DNA of 64,000 nucleotides from JAJDXO01 sp965207535. Its GTDB lineage: Bacteria; Pseudomonadota; Alphaproteobacteria; Rhodospirillales; UBA2165. The notes beneath the pieces are model-generated. The model did not search any database. It was not told the origin of the DNA and worked only from the letters and a program-made list of their open reading frames with translations. Positions 9,401-16,873 of the stretch are shown here, piece after piece. Made by a program: the position numbers and the translations under genes. Positions within the stretch are counted from its first letter, which is position 1, and each line of letters starts with the position of its first letter. Where the stretch lies: the NCBI GenBank assembly GCA_965207535.1, contig CBDBMR010000013.1:124001-188000 (forward strand). The letters are read 5' to 3'.

Positions 9401-9890
9401 GTTCATCTACGGCACCCTGTTCGGCATCAGGGGACTGCTGGCCGTCGGGGCGCGCCCCGGCGATCCGGCGCTGCGTTCGGCCTGCCGCTGGCTGCTGGAA
9501 CGCCAGCGGGAAGACGGGGGGTGGGGCGAGCACCACAGCGGCTGTCTGACCGGCCGCTATGTGCAGCACAGCGAGAGCCAGGTCATCCAGACCGCCTGGG
9601 CCCTGATCGCGCTTCTCGAGGCGGGCGACTCGGACTGGGCCGCGATTTCCCGGGGCGCCCGGTTCCTGCTCGACGCACAGGACGCCGAAGGGGGATGGCC
9701 CAAACAGGACATGGCGGGCGTGTTCTTCCGGACGGCGCTCCTGGATTACGTGCTCTACCGGCAGTATTTCCCGCTGCACGCGCTCGGCCTCTACGAGCGC
9801 CGCCGCCGGAGCCGGACGGCCCTCGCCGCCCCCGCCGGCGCGCCGGCCCTGCCCTTGCCGGAAGAGGTTTCGGCCGGTTCCCCCTCCTGA
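6471..9890 (+). CDS. Fused squalene monooxygenase - oxidosqualene cyclase
   Basis: One uninterrupted frame of 1139 residues carries two consecutive enzymes of sterol synthesis. Residues 1 to about 450 are an FAD monooxygenase of the squalene epoxidase type: GAGPVG at 15-20, a GEWLHPPAV segment matching the epoxidase GELLQPGG region, and the second FAD motif with HPLTAVGMTLGFGDA near 280-300. After a polar linker (about 455-475), residues 475-1139 are a triterpene cyclase. It shows several QW repeats (for example LQRDDGGW, RTQEVDGSW, LERQREDGGW) and DCTAE at 852-856, the acid motif of oxidosqualene cyclases; squalene-hopene cyclases have DxDDTA instead. The C-terminal YVLYRQYFPLHALGLYE resembles the end of lanosterol synthases. 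The start ATG 6471 overlaps the cyp51 stop. The product (lanosterol, cycloartenol or parkeol) cannot be told by eye. Confidence 0.92.
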   Translation: MSEAAKRRYDVAVVGAGPVGSVCALAHARKGARVVLLEANPNASRRLAGEWLHPPAVSILREIGIDMLPRGAPGKGFVVFPEDGSDPIPLPYPDESRGLICHHETLVSSLREATENEADIDFISPARVKEVDDGRLTFSVDGDDRAITAERIVGADGRASIVRRSLGVSMNPVLYSRMLGVTINEAGLPFEGYGHVVLGGPGPILIYALADDCVRVIVDIPPDRWSPRDRVGFLSESCAGLLPGELGPAFVEALRAGQFHAAGNQLSPRITYGNSRRVVIGDAAGHYHPLTAVGMTLGFGDALALAEGGDFRDFTAERFRAAGVPEFLAMGLYEVFADHRAEAVVLRRAIYHGWRTNSTYRNRTMRLLACDDRSVTGMSLAICGTAARALTREVSFFFRRFALHRTGTVLKGLVIRFWWLQRGFLQLRTARIKGREEDRQARDSLARAFLHSMSSEAEGAGPDRPKEIEAPDAGPALQSASARLLSLQRDDGGWEGEMVWCPMLTAQYALLHCVIGRPLDPGRRRRVLRSFERTRLEGGAWGLHEHSEPHLFVTALVYAAARLLGVERDDPLVEPARRFIQAEGILGIPSWGKFWLALLNLYDWRGVNAVLPELWSLPRRIPLHPSNWYCHTRLIYMAMAAIYARRFQTPVTPEIVSLRDELFPEGFAGTDFPAARNRLREADLYARPSVWLRAGYGIARLYERFHNKRLRAKCTEAIVERIGWELRTTSHTSISPVSGLLNILALWLHDPDDADCAEALAQLDGWIWEDEEDGARVTGARSASWDTGFALQALAALPEPAGGAGEALRRGAGFLLEQRIDRSFEGFREAYRTDPKGGWCFAGGWHGWPVSDCTAEAVLGIIAAGGTDKAALGDAAAFMLRAQNRDGGFGSYEARRSAFGLEWLNPAEMFGDSMTEHSFVECTASCLAALAACGERDPEIAPEITNGAAADAVSRAESWLRRTQEVDGSWRGVWGVQFIYGTLFGIRGLLAVGARPGDPALRSACRWLLERQREDGGWGEHHSGCLTGRYVQHSESQVIQTAWALIALLEAGDSDWAAISRGARFLLDAQDAEGGWPKQDMAGVFFRTALLDYVLYRQYFPLHALGLYERRRRSRTALAAPAGAPALPLPEEVSAGSPS

Positions 9891-10038
9891 GCGCCGGGAA
9901 AAGTTTCCCTTGTGATCGTTTCCGGACATTGGATATGTTCGACCGCAAGGACATGGGAGGGAAAGTCCTGCACGAACGCGGAGTTTTGCAAGCGGTTCTT
10001 GATTGCGCTTGCACGTGCCAAATCGAATGGAGAACGTC

Positions 10039-10863
10039 ATGACTCAAAAACACCGGGTTCGTCGCGCCCTCGCCATGCTGACGCTGTTTGCCGCGGGCAT
10101 GAATTGCTTGGCGGCGGGCCAGCCCGCGGTTGCCCAGAGCCCCAGCCCCGAGGCGCGCGGCCTGGAGATCGCGCTTGAGGCCCGCAAGCGTGGAGAAGGA
10201 TTTGGCAACCTTGTGTCCCAGCTCACCATGGTGCTGCGAACCGCCAAGGGGCAGGAAAGCAGGCGCCAGATGCGCCTCAAGACCTTGGAAGTCGCCAATG
10301 CCGGCGACAAGACGCTGTTCGTTTTCGATAGGCCTGCCGACGTCAGCGGCACGGCGTTTCTCGTCCACGCCCATCGTGACAAGCCGGATGATCTCTGGAT
10401 CTTTCTGCCTGCGCTGAATCGGGTGAAGCGCATCAGTTCGGCCAACCAGTCGGGCTCGTTCATGGGCAGCGAGTTCGCCTACGAAGACATAACCACCCAA
10501 GAGATCGAGAAGTTCACGCACAAGTATCTTCGTGACGAGCCGTGCGGCGATCTGGCCTGTACGGTCAGCGAGCGCACCCCGGTAGGAGAGGATTCGGGCT
10601 ACAGCCGGCAATTGGTCTGGCACGACAAGAAGGAGTATCGCCCCTGGCGCGTCGAGTACTACGACCGCCGGAACGAGCTCCTCAAGACCCTGACGTTGGC
10701 GGACTATGAGCTTCATCTGGACCGGTACTGGTACGCCGGGGAACAGACGATGGTGAACCACCTCACCGGAAAGAGCACCGTGCTGAAAACGTCGGAGGTG
10801 CAACTCCAGGCAAAGCTCAATGAGCGCGACTTCACCCGAACCGGGTTGCGGCGCGCACGCTGA
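10039..10863 (+). CDS. LolA-like outer-membrane lipoprotein-sorting protein
   Basis: A secreted protein of 274 residues with a signal peptide (RRALAMLTLFAAGMNCLAAG...AVAQS). The body resembles the outer-membrane lipoprotein-sorting family that shares the LolA/LolB half-barrel: repeated beta strands with DKTLFVFDRPADVSGTAFLVH, DDLWIFLPALNRVKRISS and GSFMGSEFAYEDI, which is the family's conserved core. Such proteins are often encoded with MMPL/RND exporters and carry lipids across the periplasm; no RND gene is in this window. The start ATG 10039 has GGAGA at 10029-10033. It is separated from the sterol operon by 148 bases and overlaps the next gene by 1 base (TGATG). A role in sterol transport is inference from position only. 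Confidence 0.78.
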   Translation: MTQKHRVRRALAMLTLFAAGMNCLAAGQPAVAQSPSPEARGLEIALEARKRGEGFGNLVSQLTMVLRTAKGQESRRQMRLKTLEVANAGDKTLFVFDRPADVSGTAFLVHAHRDKPDDLWIFLPALNRVKRISSANQSGSFMGSEFAYEDITTQEIEKFTHKYLRDEPCGDLACTVSERTPVGEDSGYSRQLVWHDKKEYRPWRVEYYDRRNELLKTLTLADYELHLDRYWYAGEQTMVNHLTGKSTVLKTSEVQLQAKLNERDFTRTGLRRAR

Positions 10864-12152
10864 TGGCTCGCCGGCCGGGGCTGCGCTGGGCAAAACTGGC
10901 CGTCGCCGGCATCGCGGCGCTCGGCATCACGGCGCTGGGCATCACGACCGGCGCATCGGGCGAATCGCTGATCGATTCCCATGAGTTTTCCGGAAGCGTG
11001 ACCCTGGAGAATCGCTGGTTTCCAAAGACAGCCGCCTATCCCGAGCAGAAGGACTTCGGCGTCAACCTCATTGCCGCGCCGGAGTTGTACCTGGAGAGCA
11101 CGGACGGAACCAGCCTCACCCTGGAGGGCTTCTATCGATACGACAGCAGCGACTCGGTCCGCAGCCACGCCGATTTACGCAAGGCATATCTCCTGTTTGT
11201 CGGTCAGATCGAGGATCAGGAGTGGGAACTGCGCCTTGGCGTCGATCGCGTCTTCTGGGGAGTGGCCGAATCGCGCCATCTCGTCGACATCGTCAACCAG
11301 ACAGACCTCGTCGAGAATCCAAGTGAAGAGGTCAAGCTCGGCCAGCCCATGGCGCACCTGACCGTGTCCGGTGAATGGGGCGTGGCCGAATTGTTCGCGC
11401 TTCCCTATCACCGCGCCCGCACCTTTCCGGGACGTCATGGCCGGCTGCGCGGTGAGTTCGTCGTCGACAACGACCGGGTGATGTACGAAAGCGGTGCGGA
11501 GGAATGGCATTTTGACGTTGCGGCCCGCTACAGCCACAGCGTGGGCCTGTTCGACGTCGGTCTGAGCGTTTTCGACGGCACCAGCCGCGAGCCCAACTTA
11601 ACGCAGCTGGCTTATCCTCCTTGCATAATATTGGACCGGAGTTCCTGCGCCCTGGTCCCGCTCTATGAGCAGATACGCCAATATGGGCTGGACGCCCAGA
11701 TGACCTACGAGGCATGGCTGCTGAAACTCGAAACCATTCGCCGCCTGGGCGCACGGAACCAACTCGGGGAGGAAGAGGATTACACGGCCTTCGTGGCGGG
11801 CGGGGAGTACACCATCTATTCGGTTTTCGATACGGACATGGATCTGGGTCTTCTGGCCGAATTGAATCGCGACAGCCGGCGCATGAGGGCGACCAACATA
11901 TTTCAAAACGATGTGTTTTTCGCCATGCGGCTTGCGTTCAACGATTTCGCGAGTACCGATCTTCTTGTCGGAATTCTGGAGGATGCCGATACGCGTTCAC
12001 GCAGCTTCAACGCCCAGTTCAACCGCCGTCTCAGCGATTCGCTGACGCTCAACTTCGAGGCGACGTTCTTCCACAATATCGCCATGGACGATGCGACCCA
12101 CGCCACCCGTCGTGACAACTTCGTCAATATAGGCCTGACCTACAGTTTCTAG
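10863..12152 (+). CDS. Outer-membrane beta-barrel protein
   Basis: A 429-residue protein with an N-terminal signal sequence rich in alanine and glycine (WAKLAVAGIAALGITALGITTGAS) and alternating polar/hydrophobic strands ending in a C-terminal phenylalanine (GLTYSF), the recognition signal for BamA-mediated insertion. Many strands show aromatic girdle residues, for example VEELHFDVAARYSHSV-like and LNFEATFFHN. I do not recognise a named porin family; similar barrels are found next to LolA-like proteins and RND exporters. Its ATG overlaps the stop of the LolA-like gene, so the two are co-translated and probably act together at the outer membrane. Transported substrate is unknown. Confidence 0.75.
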   Translation: MARRPGLRWAKLAVAGIAALGITALGITTGASGESLIDSHEFSGSVTLENRWFPKTAAYPEQKDFGVNLIAAPELYLESTDGTSLTLEGFYRYDSSDSVRSHADLRKAYLLFVGQIEDQEWELRLGVDRVFWGVAESRHLVDIVNQTDLVENPSEEVKLGQPMAHLTVSGEWGVAELFALPYHRARTFPGRHGRLRGEFVVDNDRVMYESGAEEWHFDVAARYSHSVGLFDVGLSVFDGTSREPNLTQLAYPPCIILDRSSCALVPLYEQIRQYGLDAQMTYEAWLLKLETIRRLGARNQLGEEEDYTAFVAGGEYTIYSVFDTDMDLGLLAELNRDSRRMRATNIFQNDVFFAMRLAFNDFASTDLLVGILEDADTRSRSFNAQFNRRLSDSLTLNFEATFFHNIAMDDATHATRRDNFVNIGLTYSF

Positions 12153-12472
12153 AACGCCCGTTCCCGTGAGGCGCAGGCGACCTGCTCACCTCGCACCGGG
12201 CGCCGGACGGACGATAAGCCTGCCCTGCACCATGGCGTGTATCCCCTGGACATACGATTTGGACGCCGACATGTTTTTCGGTTATACTACCGAACATTGC
12301 GGGCGGCACGGTCCGGACCGGCGGCAATCTCCTCGTCATGTGGGGTATGGCGGGGTATGAATGCCAATGCGCGGACTTTGATTTGATCGCGGCGGAAGCC
12401 GCCGGATGAAGCCACGATCATGATACCGGGCCCGCGTTCGGGCCCGCAAGCTGTACATGAGAGGGGGTTTCC
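12153..12472. other. Intergenic region with one strong hairpin
   Basis: 320 bases lie between two outer-membrane barrel genes. I see no convincing coding frame. A perfect hairpin, CGGGCCCG-CGTT-CGGGCCCG, spans 12427-12446, only 26 bases before ATG 12473. It lacks a T-tract, so it is not a classical terminator of the upstream gene; it would sit in the 5' leader of the barrel mRNA. The segment around 12255-12300 is relatively AT-rich and is the likeliest place for a promoter. Confidence 0.4.
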
Positions 12473-13243
12473 ATGCGCGTGGACTCAATCATTCGCCGGG
12501 TATCATGTCTCGCCGTCGCCGGCGCAATAGCCGCCGGGTTCGGCGGCGCGGCCGCCGCCGAAGGGCTTTATGCCGGTATCGGAGGCGGTTTCGTCATGCC
12601 ACGGGATTCCGACGTCAAGGGACATCCGGGCGACTATTCGCCCCCGGTGGACGCCACCGCGAAGGCCGACCGTGGAATCGGCTTCTCCGGGGCGATGGGC
12701 TACCGGTTTGCCGACGGGCTGCGCCTCGAAGGCGAACTGAGCTACCGCAATTACGACTTCGACACGATTAACGTAAGGGAGCCGGGCGGCCTCGCCGCCG
12801 TTGCTGGCTTGACCCCGCAGGCGTTGGCGAGTCTGTCGGCGGCCCAGCGAGAGGGTGTCCTGAATCAACTGAGGGGAACGAAGGAGTTGGAGGGTGATGT
12901 TGGGTCCCTCACGCTAATGGCCAATCTCTTTTACGATATCGATCTGGGCATGGATTTCGAGCCTTATGTCGGCGGGGGCGTCGGGTTGAGCCGCGTTTCC
13001 GTAACGGGGAGCGTTGCCGGCCGAAAGACCGTCGATGACGACGATATCGTAATGGCCTACCAGTTCGGCGCCGGCCTGGGTTACAAGGTTGGCGGCTCGG
13101 ATGACCGCCCCGTCACGATCAGCCTGGATTATCGATACTTCGCTACCGCGGACCCGACCTTCAAGGGGGCGCTGACGGGAACGCCGTTCGACGCGGAGAT
13201 CGGCGGAAGCTATGTGGGTTTCAGCCTCAGGTTCGGGCTCTGA
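12473..13243 (+). CDS. Small outer-membrane beta-barrel protein (OmpW/Omp25-like fold)
   Basis: A 256-residue protein with a signal peptide ending at about AAAAEG, then an eight-stranded-barrel pattern: LYAGIGGGFVMP, GIGFSGAMGYRFADGLRLEGELSYRNYDF, SLTLMANLFYDID, FEPYVGGGVGLSRVSV, YQFGAGLGYKVG, ISLDYRYF and a final YVGFSLRFGL. This is the layout of OmpA-N/Omp25/31-type surface proteins. There is no C-terminal OmpA peptidoglycan-binding domain. The leader carries GAGAGGGGG before the ATG. Specific function unknown; such proteins usually serve as structural or adhesin-like surface proteins. Confidence 0.75.
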   Translation: MRVDSIIRRVSCLAVAGAIAAGFGGAAAAEGLYAGIGGGFVMPRDSDVKGHPGDYSPPVDATAKADRGIGFSGAMGYRFADGLRLEGELSYRNYDFDTINVREPGGLAAVAGLTPQALASLSAAQREGVLNQLRGTKELEGDVGSLTLMANLFYDIDLGMDFEPYVGGGVGLSRVSVTGSVAGRKTVDDDDIVMAYQFGAGLGYKVGGSDDRPVTISLDYRYFATADPTFKGALTGTPFDAEIGGSYVGFSLRFGL

Positions 13244-13600
13244 ACCGTCTCCGTTCCGCGTGCCTTGTTATCGGTCCATGGGATAAGCGGATCAACCCCG
13301 GCCCCTGCCTGCCCGAATAGCGCAAATCAAGCCTGATCCGCCGCTCGCTGTTCGGCGAGACGCCATAGAGCGCCATCGGTCCTGGAGCGGCTGGCGCCGC
13401 GGGCGTCCGGCATCGGGTTCCGAGCCGAGACAGCCTCCCTTCCGAAAGCCGGCTTGATTCACGCAACGACCTCGCCGGAGACCCATTTTGCCAACACGGC
13501 CCAGGTCCATTATGGTACGATTGGTCTTATCGAGGCTCTTGCCGTGTCGTCATGATCTTCCGCTCCAAGTCCAGTTGCCGCCGGTTAGGAATCTGTCGCA
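13244..13600. other. Intergenic region, nothing recognised
   Basis: 357 bases between the barrel gene and the RsbW-like gene. Short open frames on both strands have no signal, start site or family resemblance that I can support. The last 100 bases (13500-13600) are more AT-rich and probably contain the promoter of the RsbW-like gene. Confidence 0.4.
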
Positions 13601-14029
13601 ATGAAGATATCGCTGAACAACGACCTTGGTGAGCTTCGCACCGCGGCGGAGCAGATCGACGCGTTTTGCGAATCCCACGACGTGCCCGCCGACATCACCT
13701 ATGCCGTCAACCTCTCCGTCGATGAATTGCTGACCAACACGATCAGCTATGGCTATGACGACGACGAAGTGCATGGCCTGGACCTCGCCCTTCGCATGGA
13801 CGGAGACGTCATGGTCATCGAGATCACCGACGACGCCAAGCCATTCGACCCCTCCCAGAACACGACGCCAGATACCAGCGCCGGTATCGACGAGCGATCT
13901 ATCGGCGGCCTGGGTATATTTCTGGTGCACGAACTGATGGATGAGGTTCAGTACTCCCGGAGCGGCGAGCGGAACATCGTCACTCTCCGGAAACGGGCCA
14001 ATGCCGACGACCGGAGTGTCGTCGCGTAA
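13601..14029 (+). CDS. RsbW-like anti-sigma factor / serine kinase (HATPase_c_2)
   Basis: A 142-residue GHKL ATPase of the RsbW/SpoIIAB family, normal length for a stand-alone anti-sigma kinase. The N box is at about residues 43-57 (NLSVDELLTNTISYG, Asn present), the G1 region is TDDAKPFDP and the G2 loop is GGLGIFLV. Such proteins bind a sigma factor or other partner and phosphorylate a STAS antagonist on serine; SpoIIE-type phosphatases reverse this. Both kinds of partner are close: a SpoIIE phosphatase is convergent at 14256 and two STAS proteins lie at 22.6 and 25.1 kb. Since no sigma factor is present in the window, the output target is unknown. Confidence 0.88.
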   Translation: MKISLNNDLGELRTAAEQIDAFCESHDVPADITYAVNLSVDELLTNTISYGYDDDEVHGLDLALRMDGDVMVIEITDDAKPFDPSQNTTPDTSAGIDERSIGGLGIFLVHELMDEVQYSRSGERNIVTLRKRANADDRSVVA

Positions 14030-14090
14030 GACCGTGTCCCGGATGCGGCCATCCACGAACTTCCAACCCTTCACTCTCATTTTTCTTATG

Positions 14091-14223
14091 ACCCCCTCAC
14101 CCTGGTCAATTCCCTGCGGGAAATGACCGACCTCTCCCCCTGAACAAGGGGGAGAGGGGACCCGATGCGGCAACGCGACTGCTCCCTCTCCCTCCCTGAG
14201 GGAGAGGGTCGGGGTGAGGGTGA
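14091..14223. repeat. REP-like palindromic element with two hairpins between convergent genes
   Basis: The element is bounded by short inverted ends, CCCTCACCCT at 14094-14103 and GGGGTGAGGG at 14211-14220. Inside are two perfect hairpins: a 10-bp stem CCTCTCCCCC at 14131-14140 with 14148-14157 (7-base loop), and an 11-bp stem CCCTCTCCCTC at 14184-14194 with 14198-14208 (3-base loop). Sequences of this style are scattered in many proteobacterial genomes. It lies between the convergent RsbW-like and SpoIIE genes and could stop transcription in both directions. Copy number in the genome cannot be seen here. Confidence 0.65.
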
Positions 14224-14255
14224 AGAGAATGCGGGCCAGCCGGTCGTAACGCTGG

Positions 14256-16202
14256 CTAACCGAGGTATCTCAGGACCATGCAGGTGATGTCGTCGGATTG
14301 GGGCGCATCGACGACGAACGCCTCGACCGCGTTCGACACGTTATCGATGACCGAACGAATCGGCGCTTGCGTATCTTCCGCCAAAACGTCCACCAAACGC
14401 TCCTCGCCGAACTCCTCGTCATCGTCGTTCATCGCTTCGGAGATACCGTCGGTGTAGAGAAACAGAGTATCGCCCGGGTTCATTTCGACGGCGGCCTCAT
14501 TGTAGTCGAGACCGGGCATAGCGCCCACCACGACGCCGCTGGTGGTGGGGAGATCCGTGACCTGGCCGTCCGCACCGACCAAGAACGGCGGGTTGTGTCC
14601 GGCGTTGGCATAGTCGAAACGGCCGCTCTTGGGATCGAGAATACCGTAGAACATGGTCACGAAGAGACTGTGGGGATTCTGCTCGCAGACGGCGTCGTTG
14701 ACCTCGCGCATGCATTCGCCGGGACCGCTGTACTCATGGGCGGCAGTGCGCATCATGGTTCTGACGATCGCCATGAAGAACGCCGCCGGCACGCCCTTGC
14801 CCGACACGTCGGCAATGACGATCCCCAGCCTTCCGTCCGGCAGCGTGAAACAGTCGTAGAAGTCGCCGCCCAGCTCCTGGGCCGGCGTCATCATGGCGCT
14901 GCCGGCGTAGGCTTCACTTTCCGGGATTTCACGCGGCAAGATCGCGCCCTGCAGGGACCGGGCGATACGGAGCTCCTCGTCGACGCGCTTCCGCGCCTTT
15001 TCGAGTTCCTCGTTCTTTTGCTCCAGGTCCGCCGTGCGTTCGCGCACAAGGCCTTCCAGGTGTTGCTCGCGGTTCTGCACATCGCGCGCCATGGTCTGAA
15101 ACACCCGCACAAGAGTGCCCAGTTCGTCTCTCCGGTCGGCGACGACATCGAGCGAGGCAGGCTCGAAGTCTCCCCGGTCCATCTCTTCGGCGCCGCGGGT
15201 CAGCGCGACCACGGGCCGCGCGATGCGACGGGCCGATACGATGGCGATCACCGAGCCGGCCGCGAATGCCACGGCGGCGGCGATCACGCCGAGAACCGTG
15301 ATGTCCCGCAACAGGCTGTCCAAATGGGTGCGGGGCAAGCGCATCACGACCACACCGGTGGCGATGCTCCAGCGGCCCAGAATCGGCGCTGCGACATGCA
15401 GCGCGTCCGGCTCGATTCTCGAAAAGGCCGCCTTGTCGGACGCCCGGTCGATCACGGCCGCGTTGAGGGCGCGTTCGGCGAGCTCCCTTCCAGCCTCCGG
15501 CAAGGTGGCCTCGCGCGCGCTGCCGATGGCCGCGGCCGTAACCTCCAGGCGGTCGTCAACCACCCAGATCGCCTCGATGCCCTCCTGATCGGCGAGCGCC
15601 TCGGCGAGGCCGGCGGCCGGCACGGTCTCGCCGGCCTCGTCTTCGACACTGCCGACGAGGACGAACCGGTCGGGACCAAGCCGCACGCTCACGTAGTGTA
15701 ATGTCCGCTCGAATTTGTCCCGCGGCGTCGACCGCAGCGACACGGCGAAACGATTTCCCGCAAGGAGCGGTATCAATTCACGCCGGTCTATGCCCGCCTC
15801 GGTGAGATCCGCGTATCCGATGACATCGACGCCGACACCGTTGACGGCGCGCGCGATCGGTTGGCCCGAACCGTCGAGCAGCCAGATGTCGTCGATCACG
15901 CTGTCGGCGGTGATCTCGACCAGCGACTTGGTCAGGTCCTCCGTCCGGCGGGTGTCCGCGAGCCGGGCGATGGCGACGGACTGCGCCTCCATCTCCAGCA
16001 GGGACGCAGCATCGATTTCGTGGAGAAACGCCTCGGAGCGATTGGCCTCGGCGGCAATCAAGCCCGCGATCAGCCGCCCACGGCCTTCGGCCTGGTCGAC
16101 CAGGGCATCGCGCGCAAGCAGGCCCATAACGATGGCAACACCGACGATGGCCAAACCGACCGACGTCAACACGGTCACCATGAGCCGAAGGGAAAGGGTC
16201 AT
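14256..16202 (-). CDS. Membrane-bound SpoIIE-type (PPM) serine phosphatase with HAMP domain
   Basis: 648 residues. A first membrane helix (about 7-31), an extracytoplasmic sensor region of about 240 residues, a second helix (about 275-300), a HAMP linker, a coiled coil (LEGLVRERTADLEQKNEELEKA region) and a SpoIIE/PP2C domain with ELGGDFYDCF and VIADVSGKGVPAAFFMA. These phosphatases dephosphorylate STAS antagonists that an RsbW kinase has phosphorylated, so a ligand sensed outside the membrane can switch the partner. Its ATG overlaps the stop of the upstream permease-like gene by 4 bases, which makes it the last gene of a four-gene operon with permease, binding protein-permease fusion and methyltransferase. 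That tight coupling suggests the permease complex feeds signal into the phosphatase. Confidence 0.9.
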   Translation of the reverse strand: MTLSLRLMVTVLTSVGLAIVGVAIVMGLLARDALVDQAEGRGRLIAGLIAAEANRSEAFLHEIDAASLLEMEAQSVAIARLADTRRTEDLTKSLVEITADSVIDDIWLLDGSGQPIARAVNGVGVDVIGYADLTEAGIDRRELIPLLAGNRFAVSLRSTPRDKFERTLHYVSVRLGPDRFVLVGSVEDEAGETVPAAGLAEALADQEGIEAIWVVDDRLEVTAAAIGSAREATLPEAGRELAERALNAAVIDRASDKAAFSRIEPDALHVAAPILGRWSIATGVVVMRLPRTHLDSLLRDITVLGVIAAAVAFAAGSVIAIVSARRIARPVVALTRGAEEMDRGDFEPASLDVVADRRDELGTLVRVFQTMARDVQNREQHLEGLVRERTADLEQKNEELEKARKRVDEELRIARSLQGAILPREIPESEAYAGSAMMTPAQELGGDFYDCFTLPDGRLGIVIADVSGKGVPAAFFMAIVRTMMRTAAHEYSGPGECMREVNDAVCEQNPHSLFVTMFYGILDPKSGRFDYANAGHNPPFLVGADGQVTDLPTTSGVVVGAMPGLDYNEAAVEMNPGDTLFLYTDGISEAMNDDDEEFGEERLVDVLAEDTQAPIRSVIDNVSNAVEAFVVDAPQSDDITCMVLRYLG

Positions 16203-16873
16203 GGAATTCCCCCCAAATCCGTCTCATCCTGCCTCAGCAAACCGTGGCTCCGCTCGGTCAGCCGGTTGCGCAGGAGGTGCATGACCATGGTGAGCAGGAT
16301 GCTGAAGACCAAGAACCACATCATGACATAGAGGTAGGCCCAGAACACGAAACCGATTTGATCGACCGCGCCGATGACCGTTCTTGCGCGATACACCATC
16401 TCCGGGACGCCAATCACCGACGCCGTGCTGGAGGCCATGACGATGATCAGGAAGTAGTTGGTCCAGGACGGCAGGAACAATAATGCTTCCAGAACATGAC
16501 CTTTCGCGAAATGCCGTATGGACACCAGGGCATTGTCGGACACGAAACCCGCCACCGCGATGCCGAAGGCGAGCGACGCCTTCAACCAGACCGGCACGTG
16601 CACACTCAACCCGAAAATCTCCAATTGCTCGGGAATCATATAGGTAAGGTAAAACAGCATCACGAATGTCGGCGCGACGTGCATCGCCGCCGTGAGCACG
16701 TTGCCTCCGCTCTTCGCGCCCCGAACGCTGCTGTCCCGCATGACCGCGAGCAACAGGCCGACCACCGTCCCGATCACCATTGCCGTGAGCGAGACGACGA
16801 TGTTCCACCAGAAGCCCGTCAGCAGATAGGGCGTCCACGCGGCCAAATGTTTGGTGATCTCGGCGAAGGTCAT
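16199..16873 (-). CDS. Polar amino acid ABC permease-like membrane protein lacking the EAA loop
   Basis: 224 residues with about five membrane helices, related to HisM/GlnP permeases (the GVPEM segment after VMASSTASVI matches the family's SxxSVIGVPE). In true permeases the cytoplasmic EAA loop, EAA-x3-G-x9-I-x-LP, docks onto the ATPase. Here the equivalent stretch reads HVLEALLFLPSWTN, so roughly twenty residues are missing between the EA and the LP, removing the coupling helix. There is also no ATP-binding subunit gene in the window. Its stop overlaps the SpoIIE ATG, and its start overlaps the stop of the fusion gene upstream. I infer a receptor or regulatory role rather than transport; a fast-diverging transporter using an unlinked ATPase is the alternative. 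Confidence 0.75.
   Translation of the reverse strand: MTFAEITKHLAAWTPYLLTGFWWNIVVSLTAMVIGTVVGLLLAVMRDSSVRGAKSGGNVLTAAMHVAPTFVMLFYLTYMIPEQLEIFGLSVHVPVWLKASLAFGIAVAGFVSDNALVSIRHFAKGHVLEALLFLPSWTNYFLIIVMASSTASVIGVPEMVYRARTVIGAVDQIGFVFWAYLYVMMWFLVFSILLTMVMHLLRNRLTERSHGLLRQDETDLGGIP

Noticed and set aside
9896..9909. GGGAAA-AG-TTTCCC after the cyclase gene as a terminator
   Set aside because: A loop of 2 bases cannot form a normal hairpin and no T-tract follows.
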